Below are positions 1 to 5,172 of a stretch of DNA of 6,544 nt, one piece after another. The notes beneath the pieces are model-generated. The model did no database searches, was not told the origin of the DNA, and saw nothing but the letters and a program-made list of their open reading frames with translations. Each line of letters opens with the position of its first letter. Within the stretch, counting starts at the first letter, position 1. This stretch comes from Chloroflexota bacterium (GTDB lineage Bacteria > Chloroflexota > Limnocylindria > Limnocylindrales > CSP1-4), in NCBI GenBank assembly GCA_004298915.1, contig SCTE01000542.1, positions 1 to 6,544 of the forward strand. Direction: 5' to 3'. Made by a program: the position numbers and the translations under genes.

Positions 1-2
1 CC

Positions 3-137
3 GCTTCGAGCCAGGAGATCCTCCAGCCGGCTGCAGCCACCCCACCGGTCGCCGGGATCCGCTCATGCGGCAACTGCGGGATCTCGCTCTCGGCGACGGC
101 GCGCTTCTGCCGACGCTGCGGTACGTCGCAGGGCTGA
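3..137 (+). CDS. C-terminal fragment of a zinc-ribbon protein (5' end outside window)
   Basis: Frame 3 is open from the window edge to a TGA at 135-137 and gives 44 residues. The fragment has a Pro/Ala-rich linker (about residues 9-18) and then a four-cysteine zinc ribbon: C22-GN-C25, ten residues, C36-RR-C39, followed by GTSQG and the stop. Two CxxC knuckles with a Gly after the second Cys of each pair, ending a protein, are typical of the small zinc ribbons that bacteria append to membrane or signalling proteins. What precedes it cannot be seen, so no function can be given. It runs toward the minus-strand YihY gene and ends 83 bases before that gene's stop. Another frame here also lacks stops (ATG at 65) but shows no domain. 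The cysteine pattern makes the frame-3 reading convincing for so short a piece. Confidence 0.72.
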   Translation, partial: ASSQEILQPAAATPPVAGIRSCGNCGISLSATARFCRRCGTSQG

Positions 138-220
138 ACCGCGGCGAAACCTTCCGGCCGTGGCGTCGGCAGGATCGGCCGGCCCCTCGCGATCGCCGTC
201 CCCAGGTGGACGCCCTGGAT
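138..220. terminator. Convergent intergenic gap with possible weak hairpins
   Basis: This 83-base gap lies between two converging stop codons, where a bidirectional terminator would be expected. A 7-bp inverted repeat CCGGCCG (154-160) / CGGCCGG (176-182) has a 15-base loop. A second small hairpin, CCAGG (202-206) / CCTGG (214-218), lies beside it. Neither is followed by a T-run on either strand, so intrinsic termination is doubtful; GC-rich DNA gives such repeats easily. Confidence 0.22.
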
Positions 221-1087
221 TCAGCCGGTGTCACCCCCGAACCGGCGATGGCGTTCACCGGTCCATGCCGCGCCGATGAGGATCGCCTGGAACGTTAGGC
301 CCAGCCAGGCCAACGCGGCGAACGCCGTCGCAAGCGTGCCGATCGTGGCCGCGGCGCCGATGAGCCGCGGCGCAACGAACACGAACGCCCGCGCCGCGAT
401 CGTCAGGGCGACCGCGACGACCACGGCCGGCACCCACGTGGCGCGCCACGACGGCCGCGATTCCGGGACGAATCGATAGATCAGGGCCACGGCGGCGACC
501 GCGAGCCCGAGCGGCACCAACGCCAGCACGATCCGCGTGGCGACGGACAGGGCGGCGATCTCGTTGCCGGCCACCGCCGCATCGAGGAAGGCCGCCACGC
601 CCGCCATGATCGCGCCGAAGATCACCGCGACGACGAGCAGGACCGCAGTCACCAGTCCGATGAGGTTGCGCTGGACGACGCCCCGGTTGCGCGGACCGCC
701 GGCAACCCGCGACATGGCCGTCTCGAACGCCAGGATGAACCGGCTCCCGCCCCAGACCAGGGTCGCCGTGCCGATGACCGAGATCGCGGCGGCAGATCGG
801 GCGGCCTCCGCCAGGACCACCTCCAGCAGGCCGCGGAGCGGTGGCAGCACGCCGGCAATGCCCTCGACGACCTCGGCCCGCCGGCCGGGATCGGCCACGA
901 GCAACCCGGTCAAGCCGGCCGCGACGAGGGCCAGGGGTACGATCGCGAACAGGGCGCTGTAGGCGAGGCCGCCGGCAAGCAGCGAGCCACCCGCCGCGTC
1001 GTAGCGGCTCATGATCGCCAGGATGCCACCGAACGCCGAGCGGACCGCTCCGGCCGGGCCGCGGGCGATCTCGCGCAGCGACGGCAT
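221..1087 (-). CDS. YihY/BrkB-family inner membrane protein
   Basis: A 288-residue integral membrane protein of the YihY/virulence factor BrkB family (once mislabelled ribonuclease BN). The family's molecular role is not settled; transport or envelope functions have been proposed. Seen here: a short amphipathic N-terminus, then the family's first helix with the small-residue stretch LLAGGLAYSALFAIVPLAL (residues 36-54). About five more hydrophobic segments follow near 100-120, 142-170, 183-205, 217-240 and 246-275. The loop YRFVPESRPSW (204-214) before the fifth segment matches the family's conserved Y-x-hydrophobic-P motif, and the end is short and basic. Length is normal for the family. The ATG at 1087 lies two bases after the stop of the helix-turn-helix gene, with a weak AAGGG upstream, so translation is probably coupled. 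It is the last gene of the minus-strand block. Confidence 0.9.
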   Translation of the reverse strand: MPSLREIARGPAGAVRSAFGGILAIMSRYDAAGGSLLAGGLAYSALFAIVPLALVAAGLTGLLVADPGRRAEVVEGIAGVLPPLRGLLEVVLAEAARSAAAISVIGTATLVWGGSRFILAFETAMSRVAGGPRNRGVVQRNLIGLVTAVLLVVAVIFGAIMAGVAAFLDAAVAGNEIAALSVATRIVLALVPLGLAVAAVALIYRFVPESRPSWRATWVPAVVVAVALTIAARAFVFVAPRLIGAAATIGTLATAFAALAWLGLTFQAILIGAAWTGERHRRFGGDTG

Positions 1088-1089
1088 CG

Positions 1090-1332
1090 TCAGCCCTTGA
1101 GGTCCTCGAACAGGCCGGGCTGGAGGTGGTCCGCGCGCACGCGTCGCGGCGGTGCGATCAGGGCCTTGACCTCACCGCGCCGGACGAAGCGCCGGCCGCC
1201 GAGCTTGATGCTCTGGAGCTTCCCTGTCCGGGCCCAGGTGCCGACCGTCGAGGCACGGAACCGGACATTCGAGGCCGCGAGGATCTCGACAGCCTCGGCG
1301 AGGCTGATCCAGTCGGTCGCGGAGCCGGCCAT
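1090..1332 (-). CDS. Small excisionase/MerR-like helix-turn-helix protein
   Basis: An 80-residue protein with a single winged-helix domain of the excisionase/MerR (HTH_17-like) type. Seen: W-ISLAEAVEILAAS (first helix), then STVGTWARTGKLQSIKLGG (recognition helix and wing), then RRFVRRGEVKAL. This is the usual order [ta]-EaA-lL ... tv-rWar-GkL-a-klGgrr-vrr-ev. Such domains read short DNA sites or direct proteins to DNA; the target is unknown. The basic tail ends with QPGLF, which fits the QxxLF pattern of sliding-clamp binding peptides, though chance is possible. Start choice: a GTG at 1338 would overlap the FmdB stop, but the GAGGG ribosome binding site is only 3 bases from it and 9 bases from the ATG at 1332, so the ATG is preferred. 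It sits two bases from the genes on both sides. It lacks integrase or phage neighbours, so a role as a true excisionase is unlikely. Confidence 0.82.
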   Translation of the reverse strand: MAGSATDWISLAEAVEILAASNVRFRASTVGTWARTGKLQSIKLGGRRFVRRGEVKALIAPPRRVRADHLQPGLFEDLKG

Positions 1333-1334
1333 CG

Positions 1335-1637
1335 TCACGAACCCTCGTCGGCCGCGGACGTCACGGCCTTCGATTCGGGTTTCGGGGCGGTCGAGTCGGT
1401 CGCCTCGCCACCGGACGCCGGCTTCGCGGTGCTCGCCTTCGTTGGCGTCGACGTCGACGAGCGATCCTTCTTGGCCCAGCCGGATCCCTTGAAATGCACG
1501 GCCGGGGTGGCGAAGCCCTTGCGCATGGTGCCCTCGGCGCCGCAGTTCGGGCAGAACCGCGGGCCGGTCTCGTTGATGCCGTGGATCACCTCGACGAGGT
1601 GCCGGCAGGCAGTGCAGGAGTAGTCGTAGATCGGCAT
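1335..1637 (-). CDS. FmdB-family zinc-ribbon protein
   Basis: A 100-residue protein of the FmdB/CxxC_CxxC_SSSS putative regulatory family, named for a gene near formamidase but of unproven function. It begins with the family signature MPIYDYSC. The zinc-binding cysteines are C8-x2-C11 and C29-x2-C32, followed by the conserved FKGSGW (49-54) that normally closes the domain. Residues 58-100 are a low-complexity tail rich in Ser, Thr, Ala, Lys and Pro, probably disordered, as is common in the family. The start at 1637 is fixed by the MPIY signature; an in-frame upstream start at 1751 would add 38 unrelated residues overlapping the preceding gene. No strong ribosome binding site is seen, and the gene begins 22 bases after the stop of the upstream zinc-ribbon gene, so translation may depend on the upstream gene. 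Confidence 0.88.
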   Translation of the reverse strand: MPIYDYSCTACRHLVEVIHGINETGPRFCPNCGAEGTMRKGFATPAVHFKGSGWAKKDRSSTSTPTKASTAKPASGGEATDSTAPKPESKAVTSAADEGS

Positions 1638-1659
1638 GGCGGCGTCAGCGGTCCGTCGC

Positions 1660-2421
1660 TCAGCCGCGCAGGAGACGCATGCCGCACTTCGGGCAGTAGA
1701 ACGCCCGCTCGTGGGCCGAGTGGAAGCCGCAGTGCGGGCAGACCACGCCACCGCGGCCGGTCGCGACCATCGGTCGAGAGACCGCCGTCAGGCCGAGCGC
1801 GTACTGGCTCGCAAGGATGCTCGACAGGATCGACGTCAGGATCCGCGAACCGATCCGGTCGGTGTCGCCGCGAACCCCGCGTCCGCCCCAGCCCACGACG
1901 CCGCGGACGATCATGTCCCCGGTCACCTCGTCCCAATGCGCCGCGGCGCCCCCGACGACGGCGTTGTACTCGGGATAGCCCGAGGTGTCGGTCTCGCCGT
2001 CGAGCAGTCCGCACACGAAGGTGTCGAAGGCAAGATCGACCGCATCGATCGACTCGAGGACGACGAGCGCATGGCGCCCGATCGGCGACAGGGCGTGATG
2101 GGCGTTGAGCCACTGCATCGCTTCGGACGGTCGCACGATCGTCGGCGCCGCCTGGCTGAATTCGATCGGCAGGGGCTCGATGACTTCGACCTCGCTCTTG
2201 GACAGGCCGGCCAGCATCTTGGGCAGGTCGGCCAGTGCCGCGGCCCCCGTCTTGATCCGGACGCCCTCGCTGGTCTTGCCGGCGTAGTTGATCCGGAGCT
2301 GGTGTTCCTGGGCCACGACCTCTTCGGGCAGCGCGGTTCCCGTCGGCCCGGGCGAGGCCGGCGGCCCGACCGTTTCCGGCACGGCTGCCGGACCCTTACG
2401 GCGCAGAAATTCGAGCGGCAC
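1660..2421 (-). CDS. Uncharacterised protein with C-terminal zinc ribbon
   Basis: A 253-residue soluble protein whose main domain I do not recognise. Residues 1-32 are a basic then Pro/Gly/Ala-rich leader without signal-peptide character. Residues about 33-225 form a mixed alpha/beta region that contains a Gly-rich stretch, GVVGWGGRGVRG, near 175-186. The last 26 residues are a clear zinc ribbon: C228-PH-C231, eleven residues, C243-PK-C246, then GMRLLRG. The GTG start at 2421 has GGGGAG eight bases upstream, the best ribosome binding site on this strand, and the gene opens the four-gene minus-strand block. The antisense frame over the same region is also open, but it lacks motifs and is rich in Arg, Asp and Gly, as expected of a shadow frame. 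Function is unknown; zinc-ribbon tails often serve nucleic-acid or protein contacts. Confidence 0.82.
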   Translation of the reverse strand: MPLEFLRRKGPAAVPETVGPPASPGPTGTALPEEVVAQEHQLRINYAGKTSEGVRIKTGAAALADLPKMLAGLSKSEVEVIEPLPIEFSQAAPTIVRPSEAMQWLNAHHALSPIGRHALVVLESIDAVDLAFDTFVCGLLDGETDTSGYPEYNAVVGGAAAHWDEVTGDMIVRGVVGWGGRGVRGDTDRIGSRILTSILSSILASQYALGLTAVSRPMVATGRGGVVCPHCGFHSAHERAFYCPKCGMRLLRG

Positions 2422-2555
2422 GAATGACTCTCCCCGATTCGCGGTGACGAAACTGCCATCTATCGTAGCAGCGCCGATCGGGCGGTTCGACGATCCGGGG
2501 GACGGCCCGAGCGATCTCCTCCTGGCCTGCCCATTGCCGACGTCGCGATGCGTTG

Positions 2556-2573
2556 CCCGCGTTGCCTCGCGGG
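2556..2573. repeat. Perfect 6-bp GC inverted repeat (hairpin)
   Basis: CCCGCG (2556-2561) pairs with CGCGGG (2568-2573) around a six-base TTGCCT loop. The left arm lies within a short tandem CGTTGCC repeat (2551-2557 and 2560-2566). There is no T-run, and it stands between divergent genes, so it is not an obvious terminator. It could be a protein site or simply a GC-rich coincidence. Confidence 0.3.
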
Positions 2574-2609
2574 GCGGTTGCGACAGATGGACCGTCTCGT
2601 AGCAAGCAG

Positions 2610-2640
2610 TTGACGAAGACCCGCCGCGTACGTTACTAAT
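2610..2640 (+). promoter_or_regulatory. Candidate promoter for the LacI-family gene
   Basis: TTGACG at 2610-2615 matches five of six bases of a sigma-70 -35 box. An AT-richer TACTAAT at 2634-2640 follows after 18 bases and is the best -10 candidate (about three to four matches depending on alignment). This is the least GC-rich stretch of the region. Transcription would begin near 2647, giving a leader of about 85 bases. The TTACT repeats overlap the -10 region, which would suit autorepression. Confidence 0.35.
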
Positions 2641-2661
2641 ACGCGTTACTGACGCGAGTTA
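2633..2661. repeat. TTACT repeats, candidate repressor operators
   Basis: TTACT occurs at 2633-2637 and again at 2646-2650, each inside CGTTACT, with a 13-base period, and a GAGTTA follows at 2656-2661. Within this, ACGCGT (2641-2646) is a perfect palindrome, and TTACTGACGCGAGTTA (2646-2661) is a 16-bp imperfect palindrome with a central CG pair and five of eight matching positions. LacI-family operators are usually palindromes of about this size centred on CG. The position over the candidate -10 box makes autoregulation plausible, but symmetry is weak and no second copy is found before the transporter genes. Confidence 0.3.
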
Positions 2662-2704
2662 GCGACCGGCCTGGGCGCCGACCCGAGCCTCGCCTGCTGG
2701 TCCG

Positions 2705-2734
2705 ATGAGCGTCGCCGCTGGGAGGAACGATTGA
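2705..2734 (+). other. Nine-codon leader mini-ORF overlapping the repressor start
   Basis: An ATG at 2705 opens a nine-codon frame (MSVAAGRND) ending in a TGA at 2732-2734. That stop overlaps the TTG start of the LacI-family gene at 2731 in the arrangement TTGA. The repressor's ribosome binding site (GGAGGA, 2721-2726) lies inside the mini-ORF. If translated, it could couple translation to the repressor start. It has no clear ribosome binding site of its own, so it may be accidental. Confidence 0.2.
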
Positions 2735-3756
2735 CCAAGCCCCGCCGCCGAGCGACGAGCGCCGATGTCGCCACCCGGGCCGGCGTGTCCCGGACGACGG
2801 TGTCGCTCGTGCTCAACGACCGGGGTGCGTCGATCCCTCCCTCGACCCGCCAGCGGGTCATCGACGCGGCCGAGGCTCTCGGCTATCACCCTGATCACGC
2901 CGCGCGGGGCCTGGTCGGCGGACGAAGCCAGACCATCGCCCTGGTCCTGCTCCAGACCGCCGAGCAGATCGCCGGCGACGCCCTCCTCGCCGAGACCCTG
3001 CGCGGCCTGGCGTCGGCCGCTCGATCGGCCCACTTTCGCGTCCTCGTCGAGCCGCTCTCGGCGGTCCATCCCACGTACGGCGACCTGCTTCGGTCCGGCC
3101 GTGTCGACGGCCTGATCGTGTCCGGTCCGGTCTTCGATGATTCGGACCTGAGCGAGCTGATCACGGACGGATTCCCGATCGTGATCCAGGGCCACCTGCC
3201 GGGCCTGGCCGCCGCGAGCGTGGACATCGACAACGTCGCCGGGGCCCGGACTGCGGTCGAGCATCTCCTCGCCCTGGGACATCGGCGGATCGCCTGCATC
3301 ACCAACGCGCCGCTGAGCTATACGGCAGCCGCCGACCGGCTGGCCGGCTACCGCGAGGCGATCGCGGCGGCAGGCCTGCCACTCGACGATGCCCTCGTCG
3401 GCCACGGCGCCTTCGATGCCCAGAGCGGACACCTTGCGATGGCCGGCATCCTCGCGCGCACCCAACCCGAGGCGGTCTTTGCCGCGAGCGATGTCGTCGC
3501 CCTCGGCGCGATCAGCGCCATCCGCGAAGCCGGCCTCGGCATCCCCGAGGACGTCTCGGTCATCGGCTTCGACGACATTCCCCTGGCGGCCTACTTCGAC
3601 CCGCCGCTGACCACCGTCCGGCTCCCGGCCAACGAGCTTGGTCTCGCCGCCGGGGGCGCCTTGCTCGACGTCATCTCGGGCCGGGACGTCCCACTGCGAA
3701 CCCTTCTGGCCACGCGGATCGTGGTCCGTTCGTCAACCGCTCCGCGTGCGACGTGA
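2731..3756 (+). CDS. LacI-family transcriptional repressor
   Basis: A 341-residue LacI/GalR regulator of normal family length. Residues 8-30 form the helix-turn-helix, with ADVATRAGVS then the recognition helix SRTTVSLVLN (20-30). The hinge, YHPDHAARGL (52-61), keeps the leucine that LacI proteins insert into the minor groove. Residues about 66-335 are a periplasmic-binding-protein-like sugar sensor, with DIDNVAGARTAVEHLLALGHRRI (start near 166) and, at 272-282, PEDVSVIGFDD; the Asp-Asp of that motif is a family hallmark near the ligand site. The TTG start at 2731 is chosen because GGAGG lies five bases upstream and the DNA-binding domain begins at once. The gene precedes the sugar-binding protein by 78 bases on the same strand, so it most likely controls that transporter, with the imported sugar or a derivative as inducer. 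The rhizobial counterpart by position would be aglR; I leave the symbol blank because LacI paralogues cannot be told apart here. Confidence 0.95.
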   Translation: MTKPRRRATSADVATRAGVSRTTVSLVLNDRGASIPPSTRQRVIDAAEALGYHPDHAARGLVGGRSQTIALVLLQTAEQIAGDALLAETLRGLASAARSAHFRVLVEPLSAVHPTYGDLLRSGRVDGLIVSGPVFDDSDLSELITDGFPIVIQGHLPGLAAASVDIDNVAGARTAVEHLLALGHRRIACITNAPLSYTAAADRLAGYREAIAAAGLPLDDALVGHGAFDAQSGHLAMAGILARTQPEAVFAASDVVALGAISAIREAGLGIPEDVSVIGFDDIPLAAYFDPPLTTVRLPANELGLAAGGALLDVISGRDVPLRTLLATRIVVRSSTAPRAT

Positions 3757-3834
3757 CAGAGGGTCAACTCCGGCACGACCGGGGGATATGGAGGAGCCAG
3801 GTCGATCGACGATCTGGGAAAGGAGAACGAGTCC
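3757..3834 (+). promoter_or_regulatory. Regulator-transporter gap with palindrome GTCGATCGAC
   Basis: This 78-base gap contains a perfect 10-bp palindrome, GTCGATCGAC (3801-3810), 24 bases before the start of the sugar-binding protein gene, which is a suitable place for an operator. An interrupted TGAC/GTCA pair (3754-3757 / 3763-3766) spans the end of the repressor gene. The stretch 3804-3818 matches 13 of 15 bases with 2485-2499 in the divergent region. No convincing -35/-10 pair is visible, so the transporter may be read from the repressor promoter. The ribosome binding site AAGGAG (3820-3825) stands nine bases before the ATG. Confidence 0.3.
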
Positions 3835-5109
3835 ATGCAACGTAGTCCAATCGGTTGGCGAAAGCTGACAGCGCTCGGCGCCGCCTTCGTCATGGTGGCC
3901 GCAGCGTGCGGCACCTCGCCGGCGGCCGGCGGGAAGACCGTCACCGTCATCGGGACGTGGGGCGGGGACGAGGAGAAGGCCTTCCTCGCCATGGTCAAGC
4001 CATGGGAGACATCGACCGGCAACACCGTGAAGTACACGGGCACCCGGGACATCAACGCCATCCTCACGACCGGTGTCGCGTCGGGCGTGTTGCCGGACCT
4101 CGCCGGCCTGCCCGGTCCCGGCCAGATGGCCGAGTACGCCAAGGCCAACGCGCTGAAGCCGCTCGACTCGGTCCTCGATCTCGCGACCTACAAGAGTGAG
4201 ACCGCTCCGGCCCTGGTCGATCTTGGAACCGTCGACGGCAAGGTCGTCGGCGTGTTCATCAAGGCCGCGGTCAAGGGCCTGATCTGGTACAGCCCCAAGT
4301 TGCACGATTACTCGTCCGGCGCACCCGCGACGTGGGACGACCTCAAGGCCGCGGCGACCGCCAACAAGGGCAACGCCGGCGCGATCTGGTGCGTCGGCCT
4401 CGAATCCGGCTCGGCCTCAGGATGGCCCGGCACGGACTGGATCGAGGACATCGTCCTCCGCCAGTCAGGCCCCGACGTCTACAACGCGTGGTGGCAGGGC
4501 AAGCAGGCCTGGACCTCGCCCGAGATCAAGTCGGCCTTCCAGACCTTCGGTGACGTCATCGCCAACGCGGCCGGCGGCTCCAGCACCGTGCTGACGACGG
4601 CCTTCCAGGAAGGCGGCGACGGCCTGTTCACGAACCCGCCGCAGTGCGAGTTCCACCACCAGGCCAGCTTCATCACCGGCCTCGGGAAGTTCAAGGACGC
4701 TGCCGCCGGCACGGACTACAACTTCTTCCCGTTCCCGGACATCAACGCCACCTACACGGGTGCCGTCGAAGGTGCCGGCGACCTGTTCGGCATGTTCCAC
4801 GACACGGCTGAGGCCAAGTCCCTCATGAAGTACCTCGTCACCGCAGAAGCCCAGGACATCTGGGTCAAGCTCGGTGGCGCCCTTTCCGCCAACAAGAACG
4901 CGACGAGCTACCCGGACGACATCGCCAAGCGATCCGCCGAGCTGCTCTCCAGCGCCAAGATCTTCGCCTTCGACGCCAGCGACCTGATGCCGAGCGCGAT
5001 GAACGCGGCGTTCTGGACCGCGGTCGTGGACTACACCAAGGACCCGTCGAAGCTCGACGCGATCCTTGCCACGCTCGATACCGTCCAGAAGGACGCGTAC
5101 GCCCAGTAA
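3835..5109 (+). CDS. ABC transporter sugar-binding lipoprotein, AglE-like
   Basis: A 424-residue extracytoplasmic solute-binding protein of an ABC sugar importer; it would capture the sugar outside the membrane and pass it to the two permeases encoded next. The N-terminus is a lipoprotein signal: basic QRSPIGWRK, a hydrophobic core (11-21), then AAAC with the lipidated Cys at 25. The mature protein starts with a short Ser/Gly/Ala linker and KTVTVIGTWGGDEEKAF (34-50), typical of the carbohydrate-binding families SBP_bac_1/8. The segments IWCVGLESGSASGWPGTDW (184-202) and NPPQCEFHHQASFI (267-280) closely resemble my recollection of AglE alpha-glucoside-binding proteins; C186 and C271 could form a disulfide. 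Aromatic residues W219, W220 and W226 are candidates for sugar stacking. The ATG has a strong AAGGAG site. A GC hairpin follows the stop. The alpha-glucoside specificity is inferred from family resemblance; related binding proteins take other oligosaccharides. Confidence 0.92.
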   Translation: MQRSPIGWRKLTALGAAFVMVAAACGTSPAAGGKTVTVIGTWGGDEEKAFLAMVKPWETSTGNTVKYTGTRDINAILTTGVASGVLPDLAGLPGPGQMAEYAKANALKPLDSVLDLATYKSETAPALVDLGTVDGKVVGVFIKAAVKGLIWYSPKLHDYSSGAPATWDDLKAAATANKGNAGAIWCVGLESGSASGWPGTDWIEDIVLRQSGPDVYNAWWQGKQAWTSPEIKSAFQTFGDVIANAAGGSSTVLTTAFQEGGDGLFTNPPQCEFHHQASFITGLGKFKDAAAGTDYNFFPFPDINATYTGAVEGAGDLFGMFHDTAEAKSLMKYLVTAEAQDIWVKLGGALSANKNATSYPDDIAKRSAELLSSAKIFAFDASDLMPSAMNAAFWTAVVDYTKDPSKLDAILATLDTVQKDAYAQ

Positions 5110-5120
5110 CCCGTCCTGAA

Positions 5121-5143
5121 GGGGGCGGCCTCCGGCCGCCCCC
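5121..5143 (+). terminator. Intercistronic 10-bp GC hairpin after the binding-protein gene
   Basis: GGGGGCGGCC (5121-5130) and GGCCGCCCCC (5134-5143) form a perfect 10-bp stem with a three-base loop, 11 bases after the binding-protein stop and 29 bases before the permease start. The following bases are C-rich with no T-run, so it is unlikely to be a full intrinsic terminator. Hairpins at this place in binding-protein operons, such as after malE, are known to protect the upstream mRNA from 3' decay or cause partial termination, which makes the binding protein more abundant than the permeases. That role is inferred here. Confidence 0.7.
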
Positions 5144-5172
5144 CCGCACAACCCCAGCGCACGGAGGGAGTC

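Larger units (their letters stand above)
2422..2730. other. Divergent intergenic region, 308 bases
   Basis: No gene is supported here; short open frames show no motif and no good ribosome binding site. On the minus side the sequence next to 2421 carries GGGGAG (2430-2435 on the plus strand as CTCCCC) and a weak -10-like TACGAT (plus-strand 2462-2467) with no convincing -35. In the middle is a GC hairpin. On the plus side are a candidate promoter, TTACT repeats and a mini-ORF before the repressor gene, each listed separately. TCGTAGCA occurs twice (2463-2470 and 2597-2604), probably by chance. Confidence 0.6.

Noticed and set aside
65..298. Plus-strand frame starting at ATG 65
   Set aside because: It lies out of frame with the zinc-ribbon fragment, overlaps the 3' end of the YihY gene and shows no domain.
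1090..1338. Excisionase reading of the HTH protein as a sign of a prophage or integrated element
   Set aside because: No integrase, attachment-site repeat or phage gene is nearby, and the gene is embedded in a tight operon; the domain is widespread in non-mobile proteins.
1636..2427. 263-codon plus-strand open frame opposite the uncharacterised zinc-ribbon gene
   Set aside because: The minus strand has a four-cysteine ribbon, a good ribosome binding site and operon spacing; the plus frame has none of these.
2478..2510. TCGGGC (2478-2483) / GCCCGA (2505-2510) inverted repeat
   Set aside because: A six-base stem with a 21-base loop is expected by chance in DNA this rich in GC.
2659..3465. 268-codon minus-strand open frame across the repressor gene
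   Set aside because: Antisense shadow of a clear LacI-family gene; no motif and Arg/Gly/Asp-rich composition.
3788..3868. Short frame from ATG 3788 running into the binding-protein gene
   Set aside because: Only 26 codons with no ribosome binding site at suitable spacing; the frame from 3835 has AAGGAG and a full lipoprotein signal.
3591..4148. 185-codon minus-strand frame over the end of the repressor and start of the binding-protein gene
   Set aside because: It is antisense to two well-supported genes and has no recognisable motif.
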